Position numbers and translations under genes: made by a program. Shown here piece after piece: positions 1-11,575 of a stretch of 64,000 nt of DNA (the first letter of the stretch is position 1; every line of letters starts with the position of its first letter). The notes below the pieces were generated by a model. That model was given only the letters and a program-made list of their open reading frames with translations, was not told the DNA's origin and made no database searches. The DNA is from Hyaloperonospora brassicae (Eukaryota > Oomycota > Peronosporomycetes > Peronosporales > Peronosporaceae), in contig CANTFL010000298.1 of the NCBI GenBank assembly GCA_947650285.1, positions 1-64,000 on the forward strand. Reading direction: 5' to 3'.

Positions 1-2
1 GG

Positions 3-1060
3 CCAAGAGCGTTTGTCAGCGACAGATTGGATCTGGACAGAGCCACGCGTCGTCAGCTGCTGGCTGCCCGAGTCCTTCGAGCTCCTCAGGGAGGACAACT
101 TGTCTTGGTGAAGCTCATGGGAGACACGTACGTCTTTCTCGGGTCGACGCGATCGAGAAGAATCGAGACGATGATGGAAAGCTGCACTTGGTTGTGAAAT
201 GTGGACGGAGTGCGACACACGTTCCTTCGTCGACAGACAAAGTGACGGCCTGTGGAGATCAGGCACAGCTGAAGTGACGGAAGGTCGCGGCACTTTGTAT
301 GCAGCAAGAGCATTCAGCTGAAATGGCAGCTCCATCTTCTGAGGTGCGCTCAGCAGTCGGCTCTGGCAGATTTGGGAGACTGGCTTTGCAGGGTGCACTG
401 CGTTTGTGCAAGACGTGCTGTTTCATCTTGCTCTCGTGGCTGAAGCTACGAAAGGAGAAGAGGACTTGACGCTGACGTGGCGATGGACCATATCGGCTCC
501 CACGGGCTGCTGGTTTCGGGTATATATGGTGTGGAAAATCGCTTGCGCTAAGTGGCTCTGCAGCGAGAGCTTGTTCACGCGAAGATTGCTGCTTGGCGGA
601 CCGACGGTATGTCGTTGCTCATGGCGGCTGAAAGCTCAGCGTGTCCAATAGCGTATGAATACTTGGTCCACGAGCTAGAGCAGCGCTTCCCTGGTTTGCG
701 ATCACTCGCTGGCGTCGAGATTGGACGCGGGTCGTCGTCATGCATCGGCGTGGTGCTGATCGATGACTTGGACGTGCTCTTTCACTCAGTCAGTGGATGG
801 TCAGCTCGCTGACGGTTCCGAGACGCCGGTTCCGTCGGACTCGGTAGCGCGTTGCTCCGATTGATGGACGAGCTCAGTCCGCGCTCTGCACGTTTCGTTT
901 TGTTGGAGCGACTGCAAGTGCTGGTGAGTATATACCAGTGGCTGGTAAGCGCGCAGGACGGTCCGACAAAAGTCGTGGACTGGGGTGTTCCTACCGAACA
1001 AACCCGCTGTGACACAATGCGACGTCATCGAAATCGGCTGTTACTACGGGAGAAGCAGAA
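3..1060 (+). pseudogene. Decayed AAA+ ATPase gene (CDC48/AFG2-like module)
   Basis: Pieces of one protein are legible in changing frames. At 503-538 GLLVSGIYGVEN looks like a damaged Walker A P-loop (the GKT/S is gone). At 750-782 VVLIDDLDVLF is a good Walker B. After a short gap LLRLMDELS and RFV fit the sensor-1 strand. At about 950-1015 a GRxDKVVD-like stretch followed by GVPTEQTRCD fits the arginine-finger end of the module. The spacing of ~77 codons between Walker A and B suits an AAA domain. Upstream (3-290) a stretch with RRQLLAARVLRAPQGGQLVL may be its N-domain. Stops and frame changes occur between pieces, so it is broken. The exact family member (AFG2, PEX1, NVL) cannot be decided. 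Confidence 0.55.
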
Positions 1061-1589
1061 AGTGACGGCAAGATGATGCTGGAAGCTGGCGTCGCTATTC
1101 GACCTACGTGTAAAGTATCTTGAAGTACGTTGCGGGCATGCTACAAGTTGTCGCACAAGTTGGTTTGCGGCCCAGATAATCTAACTATATGGTTTGCTAC
1201 TGTGTTGGCCCATAACGTGCAGCATAACAACATTGCAGACTTCATACTCGACATCGCGTCTGACACGATGAACGTACCGATGATTCGGTCCCACATGTAG
1301 CAGGACGGACCTTTTGTCGTCTGCATGCCACTGTACCACGACATGCATCAACTAGTCCGGTGTCGACAACGTCGACAACGGAGACGAGATCGCTGATGGA
1401 GGAAGATCGTTCGCTGGACACTCCGCGGGTCGGAACGATGTGGAGTGTACCAGCTGAAAGCGAAAATATGACTGAAGAAGCAAGCACTTGTGAAATACCA
1501 GCGTCGTGCGGCACGTCGTGTAGCCCGTCAGCTGCAATTACCGCTGTAGCCGAGACGGACGCAATCGACGAAGATATGGAGACTCCATC

Positions 1590-1764
1590 GCGGTCGATTG
1601 TGGTGGAAGTCCGCGTGCTGTTTGTGCGCGCGACGCAGAACATTCTCCGTCACCGCTCATTGCTGGTGATGCACGTTACACTGAGCTTGTCGCTAGCCCT
1701 ATTCGGCAGGCTCATCTTCAACCACGTGACCAACGATCTTGTTGTTGAAGGTGAGGTATATTGA
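1590..1764 (+). pseudogene. ABCG (white-brown) transporter fragment
   Basis: About 50 residues (VLFVRATQNILRHRSLLVMH then a hydrophobic run ending LIFNHVTNDL) match the start of the ABC2 membrane domain of ABCG half-transporters: the basic RATxNxxRxxxLL segment, the first transmembrane helix, then the NDL turn. The reading frame opens at an ATG at 1360, but the 75 residues before position 1590 are low-complexity and not transporter-like, and it stops at 1762-1764 before the second helix. No nucleotide-binding domain is visible nearby. Best read as an isolated fragment of a multidrug or lipid exporter gene. Confidence 0.45.
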
Positions 1765-1805
1765 GGAACGTTATCGACCAACAATACCCTTCCAGAGAGA
1801 TTAAA

Positions 1806-2297
1806 CTATCTGGTGTTGCTATCTATGATGAGTGAAGTCGCTACCGTGTGAGGAGCAGTTCTCCTGGCCACCATTAGCTGTGCTGGCCATGCCCTCTCGC
1901 GGGTAGTTTGCATGTTGCGATTATTCGATCCACGGTCGAGTTCGACTGATGTCTCGAGCCAGTGGTTGACGTCGTGCTGTATGCGATGCGTGATGTCCGT
2001 ATAGATGTTCGTATCTGTCAGATCGTGAACTTGTAGAGTTGTCTTGGTATTCATCGCAGTGTTCGCTGCGACTTCTGCGATCATATTATATTCCCGGATG
2101 TGGTGAGCCCAGCTGGCGACTGATACATCGTCAGCCAATGCTCGCGCTTGTCGGTACAGTGCGGCTAGGTTCGAGTGGCGGCATGACTTATACGAAAAAC
2201 ACGTGTCCTTACCCCCGATAAGGTGAATTGTTTTATTTATGATTGGGCTAGAGTTTTGAAGAAGCCGCACTGGCAACATGGGTTGCCGCTGTCTCAA
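1806..2297 (-). pseudogene. LINE-type RNase H fragment
   Basis: A 163-residue frame contains RQARALADDVSVASWAHHIREYNMIAEVAANTAM, then a histidine/tryptophan-rich tail ending HWLETS. The W-x-H-hxReYNMxAdxaAN pattern is the C-terminal half of the RNase H domain found after RT in oomycete LINEs; the usual Asp of the N-x-x-AD motif is Glu here (MIAEV). The RT that should lie upstream (higher coordinates on this strand) is not recognisable. It may be of the same family as the LINE RT relic at 13.8-14.8 kb, which runs on the other strand. Confidence 0.5.
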
Positions 2298-3363
2298 TGG
2301 AGGAAAGTAAATAGCGCGTCTGGAGAAGTGGCGATATTTGTATTTCCCGGGGTCGAGGACTTACCTAAATTTTAACAACGTGAAAGTCTAACGAACAGGT
2401 GTCTCGATGTCGATCTTGGCGTCTTTTTTATAGTGAGTCTAATCATTTAAGCTCCGCGCGGAGCTAATATTCTTTGTTAAGCTGCAGCGGTAGCGGTTGA
2501 GTCAACATTAATTATTGTAACTGTCAATTTTAGTAGCGCGCGAATGTTTGGTCCTGGATCCATTCGGCAGAGAAAAATCGGAAAGAATGGAGAGCAGAGA
2601 ACTACATTTCATACTATCGAGCATTTTGAAGAAGATGCGTGCACTTTATGCAAAGTGTGGAGATCGAATCAGATGTCGCTGATCAAATTGCCATTTGTAC
2701 TTACTAAAGATCATAAGCGGCAATTTTAAATGACAGATTTTACGTGTCGCAGTCCTGAATGTCCGCTGTACGATAAGTTTTGTTGAAGAACCAACAGTGC
2801 CTTCTGATCATCAGGTCGGACACTTTCAGTTTCGATACATCGTAGTGCGTCGAAATACTGGGCAGAGACAAAGACGTCGGGTCATTAAAATTGGTTTATC
2901 CTTAGAGACTTGTTTCAGAGTTACTAGATGCACTCACCACTGCGAAAGTAGGCAATGACGTCCTGGCTTCTGCTTGGGATAGCATAGCCAAGAAGTGAAT
3001 ACGCCATATCCGGCGAGTACGTAAGAGCTCGCGGAAATAGAATATCCTTGTATTTCGCTAGGTCCGTGCGCAGGGTATCGCTTACCTTTGACGCGCACAG
3101 ATCTAAAAGATCATGATTCAAGAAACTCGAGAATAGGCTTTAATTTACGTGAGACAGCGACTGTATCGTACTATGGTCCAACTAGGATGAAAATAGAAGA
3201 GGGTATTTAATTACAAATGCTATTAAGCGGGGAGTAAAATTTGACACAGTAATAAAGATCCATTAGGGAGGTACTAGTCAATTGCAGATCATTTCGCGAA
3301 GGTTTGGCATTACGTTTTAGGCGTAGTCCATGGTAGAATGCTGTTAGTTCATCGTCCTTGTAC
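2298..3363. other. No recognisable gene
   Basis: AT-rich sequence with only short open frames (for example 2544-2729 plus and 2924-3121 minus) that match no family I recognise. No LTR-like ends or tandem repeats seen. Confidence 0.5.
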
Positions 3364-3545
3364 CTTTGACGTCTTTGCTTATATCCTAACGTCCAGGGCG
3401 CGTCTCAACTTCGAACAACGAACGCCTGTTTACGCAAATTTGCTACCTAGATTTACTCCTGTAGCAAACTTGCGTATAGCAGCTGCTCGTTCTTTAAACT
3501 TGAGACGCGCCCTAGCCGTTGAGATATGGACAAAGACGTCGAAAG
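3364..3545. repeat. Foldback (MITE-like) inverted repeat, ~182 bp
   Basis: Left arm 3364-3446 and right arm 3461-3545 are reverse complements at about 80% over ~83 nt, separated by a 14-nt loop. The best block is 3395-3412 against 3498-3513 (AGGGCGCGTCTCAA on the left). It would fold into one long hairpin. It carries no gene: the 75-residue frame crossing it is a by-product. It fits a non-autonomous foldback DNA element or a MITE; I could not define a clear target-site duplication. Confidence 0.7.
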
Positions 3546-3758
3546 TATTCAATCTAGTGTTCTGAAGATTTAACCATGTACAAATCGGCATGTGGAGATG
3601 TCCCGAACAACATTATTAAGAGAATAATACGTTATTTTTTTTTTCTGCAATGATAGTCATTGAATAATCAGCTGCTCCGAGTCGGCGAGCCGCCTATATT
3701 ATCTCAAATGGAAATCATCCCGCTTCGAAATAAAGGCTTTGACGACTGGATACTAACC

Positions 3759-4220
3759 TGTAACAGAGCACGCTCTTGCCAGATAACTGGTAAGACCTCG
3801 TTTAAACATAATCCAAGACTGCGTACTCCCGATGTCATGTACTTATGTCGTGAGGAAGCGCAAGGAAGTAAACAGAGATCGGAAGCTCTGTTAGAGAAAA
3901 AAAGAACTTAATTCAATATAGAAAATTTTCTTTGTAAATTATCTTTTGTCTTGGTCGAACTATATTCAACTACAATCTCCTATTTAGGATTCTTGCTCAC
4001 CACTCCTTGCGCGCGTCCAGAATCGATTGGTGGTTAACTTGGTTGATGTACCGTAAACGTCAGCCAATAAGTTGAGCACCCAAGAATATATCCGTGTTGG
4101 GTAATATTCGGCCAACACCACCTCTTCTCGAGTAATGTGGATTACCCATTACCGAATTAGATAAGATTCAAAAATTGATACATTCGTATCAATTTACATG
4201 TAAAGGCTCACCCCGTTACA
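3759..4220 (-). repeat. 3' LTR of element A
   Basis: 462 bp, near-identical to 13337-13798 except at its outer (left) end, where the first ~25 bases differ. On the minus strand it begins TGTAACGGGG. It shares a central block (GCGCGCGTCCAGAATCGATTGGTGG on plus, in part) with the LTRs of B, C and D. Confidence 0.9.
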
Positions 4221-4240
4221 TCGACCTTCCCCCCACTTAA
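4221..4240 (-). other. Polypurine tract of element A
   Basis: Directly before the 3' LTR the minus strand reads AAGTGGGGGGAAGGTCGA, a purine-rich run with six G, expected plus-strand DNA primer site. Confidence 0.65.
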
Positions 4241-4472
4241 AGTTTCAGTCCTTAAAGTGATTAAATTAATAGGTTGGTGCGATTGTGACCACCTCGAATC
4301 GCTCTGTGGGAAAGGAAGCACGTGTCAATTTTGACTTTTTCTTCCAACTTTTAGCGCATGACGAGTTTGTCTTCGCTGTGGTGTAGAGAATTGACAAACG
4401 AGGTATTCCATACTCTAACTTACTATATACCACAATTCTCTGCGCGAACAAGGCCATCACTTATTCCTCTGT

Positions 4473-5760
4473 ACCGATGCGTACAACCGGATAGAAAGCA
4501 AGTCAAGAAATGGCAGCGGGCGTTTCGTCACCTAGTGCTGCTAATAAGCAGCCTGCAAGACCCAATGTTGCCGGTGCACGTGGTCATCTACATGCAGCCT
4601 CTTCATCCGCAGCTTCTGCTGCGGGTGGTGGTCCGATGGACGTCGACACCGAAATAAAGGTTGTCTATACGTGCGAGTAGAACCCCTCGTCCGACTCGAT
4701 GTTGCTCGCAAATCCCAGTCGTGAAGCTGTGGGTGCGGATACGGCGTCTGCTGTGGCTCGTAGCAACCTCGATAAAACTCTTCGTAACGAAATGTTAGGC
4801 TCAACCGGCGAGTCTAGGTACTCGTGGCGGGGATCGAGCCGATCGCGCTCGAATTAATTTGATGCGAGTGCGCATCATGAGGACATAGGCTTTGTGAAAA
4901 TGCCGATAATGCGCTACGAAATGCATCATATCCGTAGCAATCGGAGCGATTGAGGCGATCGAGTGCCCTTCTTTTTTGTTGGCACTGCGCAAGAGGAGCT
5001 GGACCGTAACGTGTTGTGACCTGCTCCTGAAAACAAGCCATGGGTGCCTTCCGTGAGCGAGCTGAGAAGGCGGTAGGCATTTATAACTGGTCGTTGTCGA
5101 ATCCCACTTTTTGAATCGTCAAGGATCCATGGTCTTGACATTAGTGCGAATCATTTTCGCACTGAGCATGACTTCTACATCTATGTCTTCTTTAGACATC
5201 GATGGTACTACGGCAACCGAAAGAGAGATGAGATCTCTTTCGTGCAGGCGTGAAATTCGTTCATCGGCAACATCAAGAATGTGGGCCCAAGTTTTGGCTG
5301 ATAAAATCCGATATAGCTCGCAACAGGTCTACATAGAAATCGCCAACCGGTGCTCGGTACAAGTTGCACCGATTGTCTCGAGGGGCAGGTTTACCTTGCA
5401 TCTCGTGGGTAGAGAAATTTCTGAGCTGTATTGACAACTCGGTTCACGCTCCTAGGGACGCCTTCCTCCCCAATAAACCGTACTGGAGGGCGAGTATCGC
5501 GTCCGAGATGCGTCAAGGGCTTTAGAACCTACGATACCTTTACGAACACGGCGGTCGTTTGTACGACGATGGTCCTCCATCGTTGGGTGTGTATTGACGT
5601 AGTTCTTGACGAGACCGGCCACATCCAACATCAGCTGAGATCGGGGCTCCCCGCTCTCCTACGAGGGTGGATACCCTGCCACGAGACAAGGTAACAAGTC
5701 CTTCATCCTGAATCGTCACGGTCGTTCAACATACGCTACACCAGGAAGCGTTAACCACCG
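4473..5760 (+). pseudogene. Antisense gene of element A, decayed
   Basis: On the strand opposite to gag-pol, between pol and the 3' LTR. Although interrupted by stops, it aligns in order with the antisense protein of element B: an alanine/serine-rich N-part (4510-4640), then KVVYTCE against VEVIYSGE (~4655-4680), then IPLFESSRIHG (~5100) and DFYIYVFFRHRWYYGNRKRD (~5168-5230) against DFYLDVFLRHRWYNGNQKRD, then EMRQGL (~5505) against EMRDAI. The differences are mostly conservative while the DNA has diverged, which supports real past coding on this strand. Function unknown. It starts about 250 bp inside the 3' LTR. Confidence 0.65.
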
Positions 5761-6720
5761 TGGGAGTCAATCAAAGGATTCGGTGGAGAAAGGAAAACCT
5801 TTTCCAAGTAATTCTGCTCACCATCACGACCTGAAGGAGATAGATCACGCAATTGTTGAATTGCTCGAAGATTCGGAGCACAAGCGCGACGGGCTTTACG
5901 ATCCGCCCGACACTGTGCGGCAGCACCGCAAGGATTTTCAAGCTGATCGTGCGAAGGACCGTGATGAGTGCGCGGTCGCACAACTGCAGGTCGAATGCGA
6001 TATTCGCTCCCTCCTTAAGGAGCTGGGTCGGCACGCATGGAAATCTATTGTATGAACGGAAAGGTATCTTAATTACGCATCCTGACTGATCGTATGGAGC
6101 GCAAACGAATGAGCATGAAGGAGTTTCTTGAACGTGGGAGTTGGCTTCATCGTCGGAAGAAATTTCGTACTGACAGTCCGGGCGGAGACGTGCCATGTAA
6201 ACGTAGGATTTGTACGCATCCTATGTGGCGGTATGATCGTGTATGCGTTGCCTTGTCGTCCAGCACACGAAATGACCCTAAGTTCATGGACAGTAGTTTA
6301 CTGCTGCCCACATTGTCACTTCTTGTCTAGGTAAGTTCACCGTAGATTGTAGGACTAAGTCATCATTAAGAAATGAATGTATATTTGCCCTCCGATTTTG
6401 GCAGAGTTCTGTTTCGGACGATCCACCGCGTAAGCGATGGAAACCTGTACAAAAAATACCACTGCTCTACCATTCTGCATCAATTTTTTTTGCTGACTCG
6501 GCATTGTTTTGTTCAGTTCGCCCTGTGCGAACTGCATAAAGAGTCCTTTCATCTCTCTGTTTATCGGCGAGGATGTGTACAACCTCGCTGGAAAAGTCGT
6601 TGGCGATGCTGAAAATACCAGCATCGTCATCATCATCTGTATCAATGATAGAATCATCGCTATGATTAAAAGGATCTTCTTGATCGATTTCGACTTGATC
6701 GACATCGGCATCATACGTGG
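5560..6720 (-). pseudogene. Element A integrase C-terminus and chromodomain, broken
   Basis: Minus-strand translation at ~5590-5760 reads AGYPPSxESGEPRSQLMLDV then AGLVKNY, matching the chromodomain of element C (GYPPSWNSGEPRSQLLMDV). Between ~5771 and 6330 lies the integrase tail with a weak HPTF-type GPY/F region and the acidic linker at ~6600-6720 (visible as repeated GAT/GAA codons). Frames shift several times. Part of the chromodomain DNA is also covered by the tail of the antisense gene. Confidence 0.6.
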
Positions 6721-7600
6721 CGACGTTTGAGTCGGCACGTGATGAGCAAGAGGCAGAACGATCTTTGCTCGAGCGAGGTCCTCCCCCCGACCAATAATAA
6801 CATTTTCAAAGGGTGGGTATACGTGGATGGCGTGAGCCATTCACGAAGAATAATTCGTACTGTGCTGATGTACGCACCGAATTATTCATTGCGAATTTCT
6901 CAATCGGGAGGAATTCACTCCAACTCGAGAACGGGTTTACGTATTCTCAAAGGATCTCTTCGAGATCGCGGTTAGCAAGTTCCAACCGATCATCTGTGTG
7001 GGATGGTCTGATGTTGACAACTCGAAACACGTTTTGAGCAATTGGAAAACGGATTGCAAAGACTCCTCCATCAACCGAGGGTCACGGTCAAACACGATTA
7101 TACAAAGGACCAGTATCGGCGAAATATCGTGTCGATAAAGACACGATCACAGTCTTGTGCCTTGATCGTCTCGGAACCAGCAACATAATGCATCATCGTG
7201 ATTAAGAGGTCAACGAACACAAGAATACTTTTATTCTTGTGATCGTCTTTGGGAAAACCCGAAGATGAAGTACATTGAAACGGACTATCAGAACTCTGCC
7301 GGGACAGGTAGAGGCTGCAAGGGTGCACGGGATGAAGGACTGGGCTTCATCCGTTGACAAACCTTGCAAGAACGAATGTACTTGCGGACACAATGATGCT
7401 GGCGGGGCCAGTAAAATTCACGACTTACCGTCAGGTAAGTCTTTTCACGACCACGATGACCACCTGATGGGGTATCGTCACACTCATACAATATGCGCAA
7501 GCACAACTTGTTATGAATGATAACGACTACACGATGCGTGTTGCCGGCAACGGCTGTGTAATAGAGCATCCCGTTGCGTGTTGTGTAACGATTTCAAGCG
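6721..7600 (-). pseudogene. Element A integrase core, broken
   Basis: At 7288-7569 the translation has the H2C2 zinc-binding domain: RILYECDDTPSGGHRGR then YIRSCKVCQRMKPSPSSRAP. It stops at 7288, and the catalytic core continues in another frame at 7098-7328 (SPFQCTSSSGFPKD in place of SMDF..., then ILVFVDLL). Further parts at 6800-7080 are barely legible. Not functional. Confidence 0.7.
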
Positions 7601-8686
7601 GATTGGTACAAAGCCGGTAATTCTTTCAAAAGTTTACGAGATGAATTCACCAGATGATTCATTAAGCGCAGAAAACTTTTATCTCTGCGTAGGCCTTTCT
7701 TACGTCGCCAAGTAAGGTTGACGACGGGACACTGAACGTAAGTGTCGCAACATTGGGCTTATCTTCACTGTTGGATTGCACGCCCGACTCGAAATCGGGT
7801 CGGCGCGATAGGGCGTCAGCGACGACGTTCAGTCATCCTATTTTATACCCGACGGATAACTTGTTCTCCGCAAAGATAGACAACCACTTCGCCACTATTT
7901 GCAACCGGTGTGAAATTTTTATGGCCGTGCGTTGTTACGCATGGTTCGTATAGACGATGAATAGGCTATCTCCCAAGAGATAGACTCGAAATTTATTCAG
8001 TGCGTACTTCATGGCAAGGAGTACCTTGTAATGTACGAAGTAATTACTCTCAGCTGCTTGCAGGTCACACGATTAATAGCAGATGACGCACTCGGCACCA
8101 CCTATATCAGTTTGCGTCAGTACACAGCCGATCGCAAAATCGCTGGCGTTAAGACCACATGGAACGGTCTGTCCTGATCTGCAATCGTCAGAATGAGCGA
8201 TTTCGCCACGCTCTGCATAATACTTTAATTCGAACGCTGACAGGCAGCGTATCATGACCACTCCACATTTATATTGGGTAAACAAGTAAGACGAACACAT
8301 ATCGAAGCGTTGTTGCGCAAGTACTTGTGCAAGTATGCCGCGAGCCTAGGGACCTTACAAAGTCCCTTGATATCGACTGGCACTGGCCAGTCGGTGAGAG
8401 CCTTGATATCTTCGGGATATGAGTGTACGCCGAGTTTACCCGCAATGCCCCAAGAAGTGTTTTCTCGCTAGCAACGAATATACACTTCTTGAGGTTGGCG
8501 TACAACTTATGCTTACGCATTAGTTGAAAAACCCGACGAGCGTGTGTTCTGTAAGCTTCTACATCTGACTTTCCGTCCATAGCTGGGCTATGGACGAACG
8601 AATAGTCATGTAACTCGGTGCGAAATCCCGCACCGGTCTCAGCAGATTTGTCACACAATTATTAAGAGGAGCAGGGCGTTACTCAG
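7601..8686 (-). pseudogene. Element A RT C-terminal part and RNase H, broken
   Basis: 8269-8658 encodes the RT region around DYSFVHSPAMDGKSDVEAYR (the YxDD box has been lost), then LMRKHKLYANLKKCIFVASE, the thumb-side block. 8073-8300 has GLNASDFAIGCVLTQTD, the start of RNase H (normally VCDASDFAIGCAL). 7690-8050 holds the rest in other frames. The RT is interrupted at 8686/8687 by a foreign LTR. Confidence 0.7.
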
Positions 8687-10636
8687 TGTCTGTCTGGTGG
8701 AGTCAACGTCACGAAATCGCTTGTGTGAGGGTCGACCTTCCACTTGCCCAGACTAAGCGACACACGGAGGGTGTACTCCGATCCGTGCCTTGTAGTATAG
8801 CCTTGTGCTCGACTAGTGTACCTGTCGGTTAAACTAGATTGAGCTCTTTATAATGGCCTTAGGAGATGTCAAACTTGCTTAAAGTTTGAGGTTGATAGTT
8901 CGCATTCGGTACGGAAATCTTCACACCACGAACAGAGTTCTGCGATATTGGTCTTGAGTCGCGGTGATCACTATTTGGACACGTCGCGATATTGATCTTG
9001 GATCGCACCGATCTTGATTTGTCTTTGGATAGGGGTTTTCGCTATGTGGAAATCTTCAGTCAGCAAATGATAGTCTTGTTTTTGGGGTCGGTATGATCTG
9101 GTCTTAAGATCGTCCGATCCTTTCGGAAGTACGCAGCTTGGACCAGATAGGTTTCCCGTTTCTCTAAAATGACACGTGCCGATCGATCCTGCAGATCGCT
9201 TCAATCTTGCTCGGTCTTATCTTGAACTTCTTGTCCAGATCTTCTGATCACTTGAGCCGTCTTGCGATCTTGTGTCCAGTCTTTTTCCGTAGTTGCTGCT
9301 ACCCTAGCAACTGAGTTGAGTATGAGTGCTTGATTGATCCGGATCAAATTTTTTGGGATCTCTCTTCTCGACCTTAGCCAACAATCCAAGATCGGTCTTT
9401 AATGTCCTTGGAAAACGCGTGTCTTGAGCCGCCGAGAAAGCCAAACAACCTCTTCCGGAAAAGAGGGGGGGGGCGCGTCATGAGCAGAAGAAGTAGAGTT
9501 CAAGATTGTTTATTAACCAACCAAATTACTAGCCAACCTATCATTACACCTATTCGTAACAGTAGGTAGTTCTCCAAACCGGTATTACCCTTATACCGGA
9601 TCATCCACTTGAATATGTGTCTAAATTTCGTGACTTGTGCTTCAATGATAGCGTCAGTATCCCAGGTATCGTACCTAATGCACCAAAATAGCATAATTCT
9701 CAAATACAGTACCAAATAGTCATTCTAAGCGCCACAGTTCCAATATATGATCCAAAATGCCAAATGTATCTTAAATCGTTTTGCGACGTCGATTCAACCA
9801 GCTTCCACTGGCCCTTCTGGTCTGAACTTTTTAAGACATCACTCAGGGATCTCTATCGAGTATATTTCTCATGATCCGGAAGTCTCATCAGCGATATATC
9901 TATAATCAACACGAAAAATGACCTATCAGATGCCCAATTCGAGATTTTTGAGGATCGACACGATACAATTTAGCAGTAGATGTTCTTCTGTTCATTACAC
10001 GTGCTCCGATAACATCCTTCATGGTTTATCTAATATACGAGACCATTTATACGTCTTGAAATATCTTTCTGGAGTTCCATGAATATTCACACTTCCAGAT
10101 CGAGCTATAATTAACTAAAATCAGTACTACCATTATGGGACCGGTAAAACGTATCACCGATCTGCAGGATGTTGCACCTTCGTTACAGAATCACATCGTA
10201 TCACCTGGTCCAAGATGCATCTTTCTCAGAGTAATTATGCCACGGTATCCACGATCGCTGCCGATACCGGTCAATATGAAGTTCCACACGTTCGTAAATC
10301 AGGAGACGTTCGCGTGTACATTTGTGACCCATTGTCCACCTGATTAAACATCAACAACCTTGTCCTTGACCAACCTTCAGGTGTGTCGCTTTACTTTACC
10401 CCTTCCCTTGTCCCAGATCGTTCCATGTAAATTATCCCTTTCTACGCCTCGTCTACGGTCGTTCCATTTTCATCATTCTGGCGATAGTTGGATCGGATCA
10501 CTGATCCCCGTTTTTATCATCTTGCATCTCCTATTGGATCGCGAGATCACTTGGTATCATTTACGCCAGTAAGTGACGTCTTAACTGGGTGGGTACCGAC
10601 CCACGTTCCATAATTTCGATTAGTGACTTTACCACA
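8687..10636. mobile_element. Foreign solo LTR inserted in element A RT
   Basis: RT sequence of A stops at 8686 and resumes at about 10637 when compared with element B. The ~1,950-bp insert begins TGTCTG and ends TTACCACA, so TG...CA. It has no coding domain. It is a diverged relative of element E's LTR: the GGTGGAGT...CGGAGGG.GTACTCCG block at 8695-8790 matches 38036-38120, and AGATCTTCTGATCACTTGAG (~9238-9257) matches the same part of E's LTR. It is longer than E's LTR (1,150 bp) and contains a microsatellite-like G run at ~9465. No clear target duplication was found. Strand cannot be fixed. Confidence 0.65.
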
Positions 10637-11575
10637 CCTGTGGCTACACTAGATTATCAAAGATCGGACTGCTGGGGGTCCTCACCTCTGCGCACGGGAT
10701 GTCCCGTTCACGCATTATGATCTGATACAATCCATCCATCAGATCATGGAGAAAAAGATGGTACTCTTTGACATACCATCTATGATAATGTCCTTCCTTG
10801 GTTGGGCTTCTGAGCCGGTACCGTTGCAGAATGCAACTTGTTGAATGCGTACACTATCCGCCATCGTTTTGTGGCCTTTCGCAAACAGAAGGTCGGAGAG
10901 CTGTGAGGAGAATTCGATTCCCTCACATGGCCCGCTGAAAAGTGATCGGCAAATACTTTGTCGATCGCTAGTACTTGTTCACGAGACAGTGGACACTACT
11001 TCATGACACAGTACTTCGAGCCCTGTTTGAGCTCTATCTCGTGTCGAGTGCCTTTGTCCTTAGGCAACTTGTAAGGTACAGATTCAGGGAACACGTCCTT
11101 GAATTCGATCAAATCCTTATACAAAGCATTTGCCTGAAGTGACTCCCAGGATTGGGACGCGTATCGCTCAATCCGAGTCTTCTCATCGAGGACACTTTCG
11201 TCCATCGATGAGCTGCTGAGAACCCGTTCGTTCTCAGCAAATACTACTGCCGACCGAATATCGGTCACATGCTCATCTTTGTGACGAGTATGCAGATTAG
11301 CTCGGATTTGCTACTACGCAGGTCACGCAAGAACCGTTTCGGTTCTAGCGTTTGCAATTGAGCTATCGCCGAAGTCAACTTCGGAGGCACAATCAGATGA
11401 AGCGTATAGGCGCCTACGCTTGATCCGTCATCGACCGAGACTTTCAACGCATCGGCTATTTCCTGTGAACTTGTTTCCACAGGATGCTGAGAACCTTATC
11501 CCTCAGCATGAGACTCTTAAGGAAGTCCTTCCCAAGTACGTGATGACTTATTCCCTCGACATCTTCTGACTGTGG
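10637..11575 (-). pseudogene. Element A RT N-terminal part and pol linker
   Basis: Minus strand. 11265-11480 (METSSQEIADALKVSVDD...) and 10996-11268 (VFAENERVLSSSSMDESV ... KGTRHEIELKQGSKYCVMK) are nearly identical to B, including B's 1-nt frameshift between them. An amber codon at 10996-10998 ends the second block just before the RT PLxREQ motif. 10700-10990 continues RT fingers (FLFAKGHKTMADSVRIQQV type text in shifted frames). This patch is far better preserved than the rest of A. Confidence 0.75.

Noticed and set aside
5783..6055. Plus-strand frame in A resembling a charged helical protein
   Set aside because: It opposes integrase sequence of A, and B/C carry an equivalent plus/minus overlap (21225-21578); it may be a tail of the antisense gene, but the evidence is too weak to extend the call.
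7288..8300. Possible separate small genes in A
   Set aside because: Each aligns to integrase or RNase H of B.
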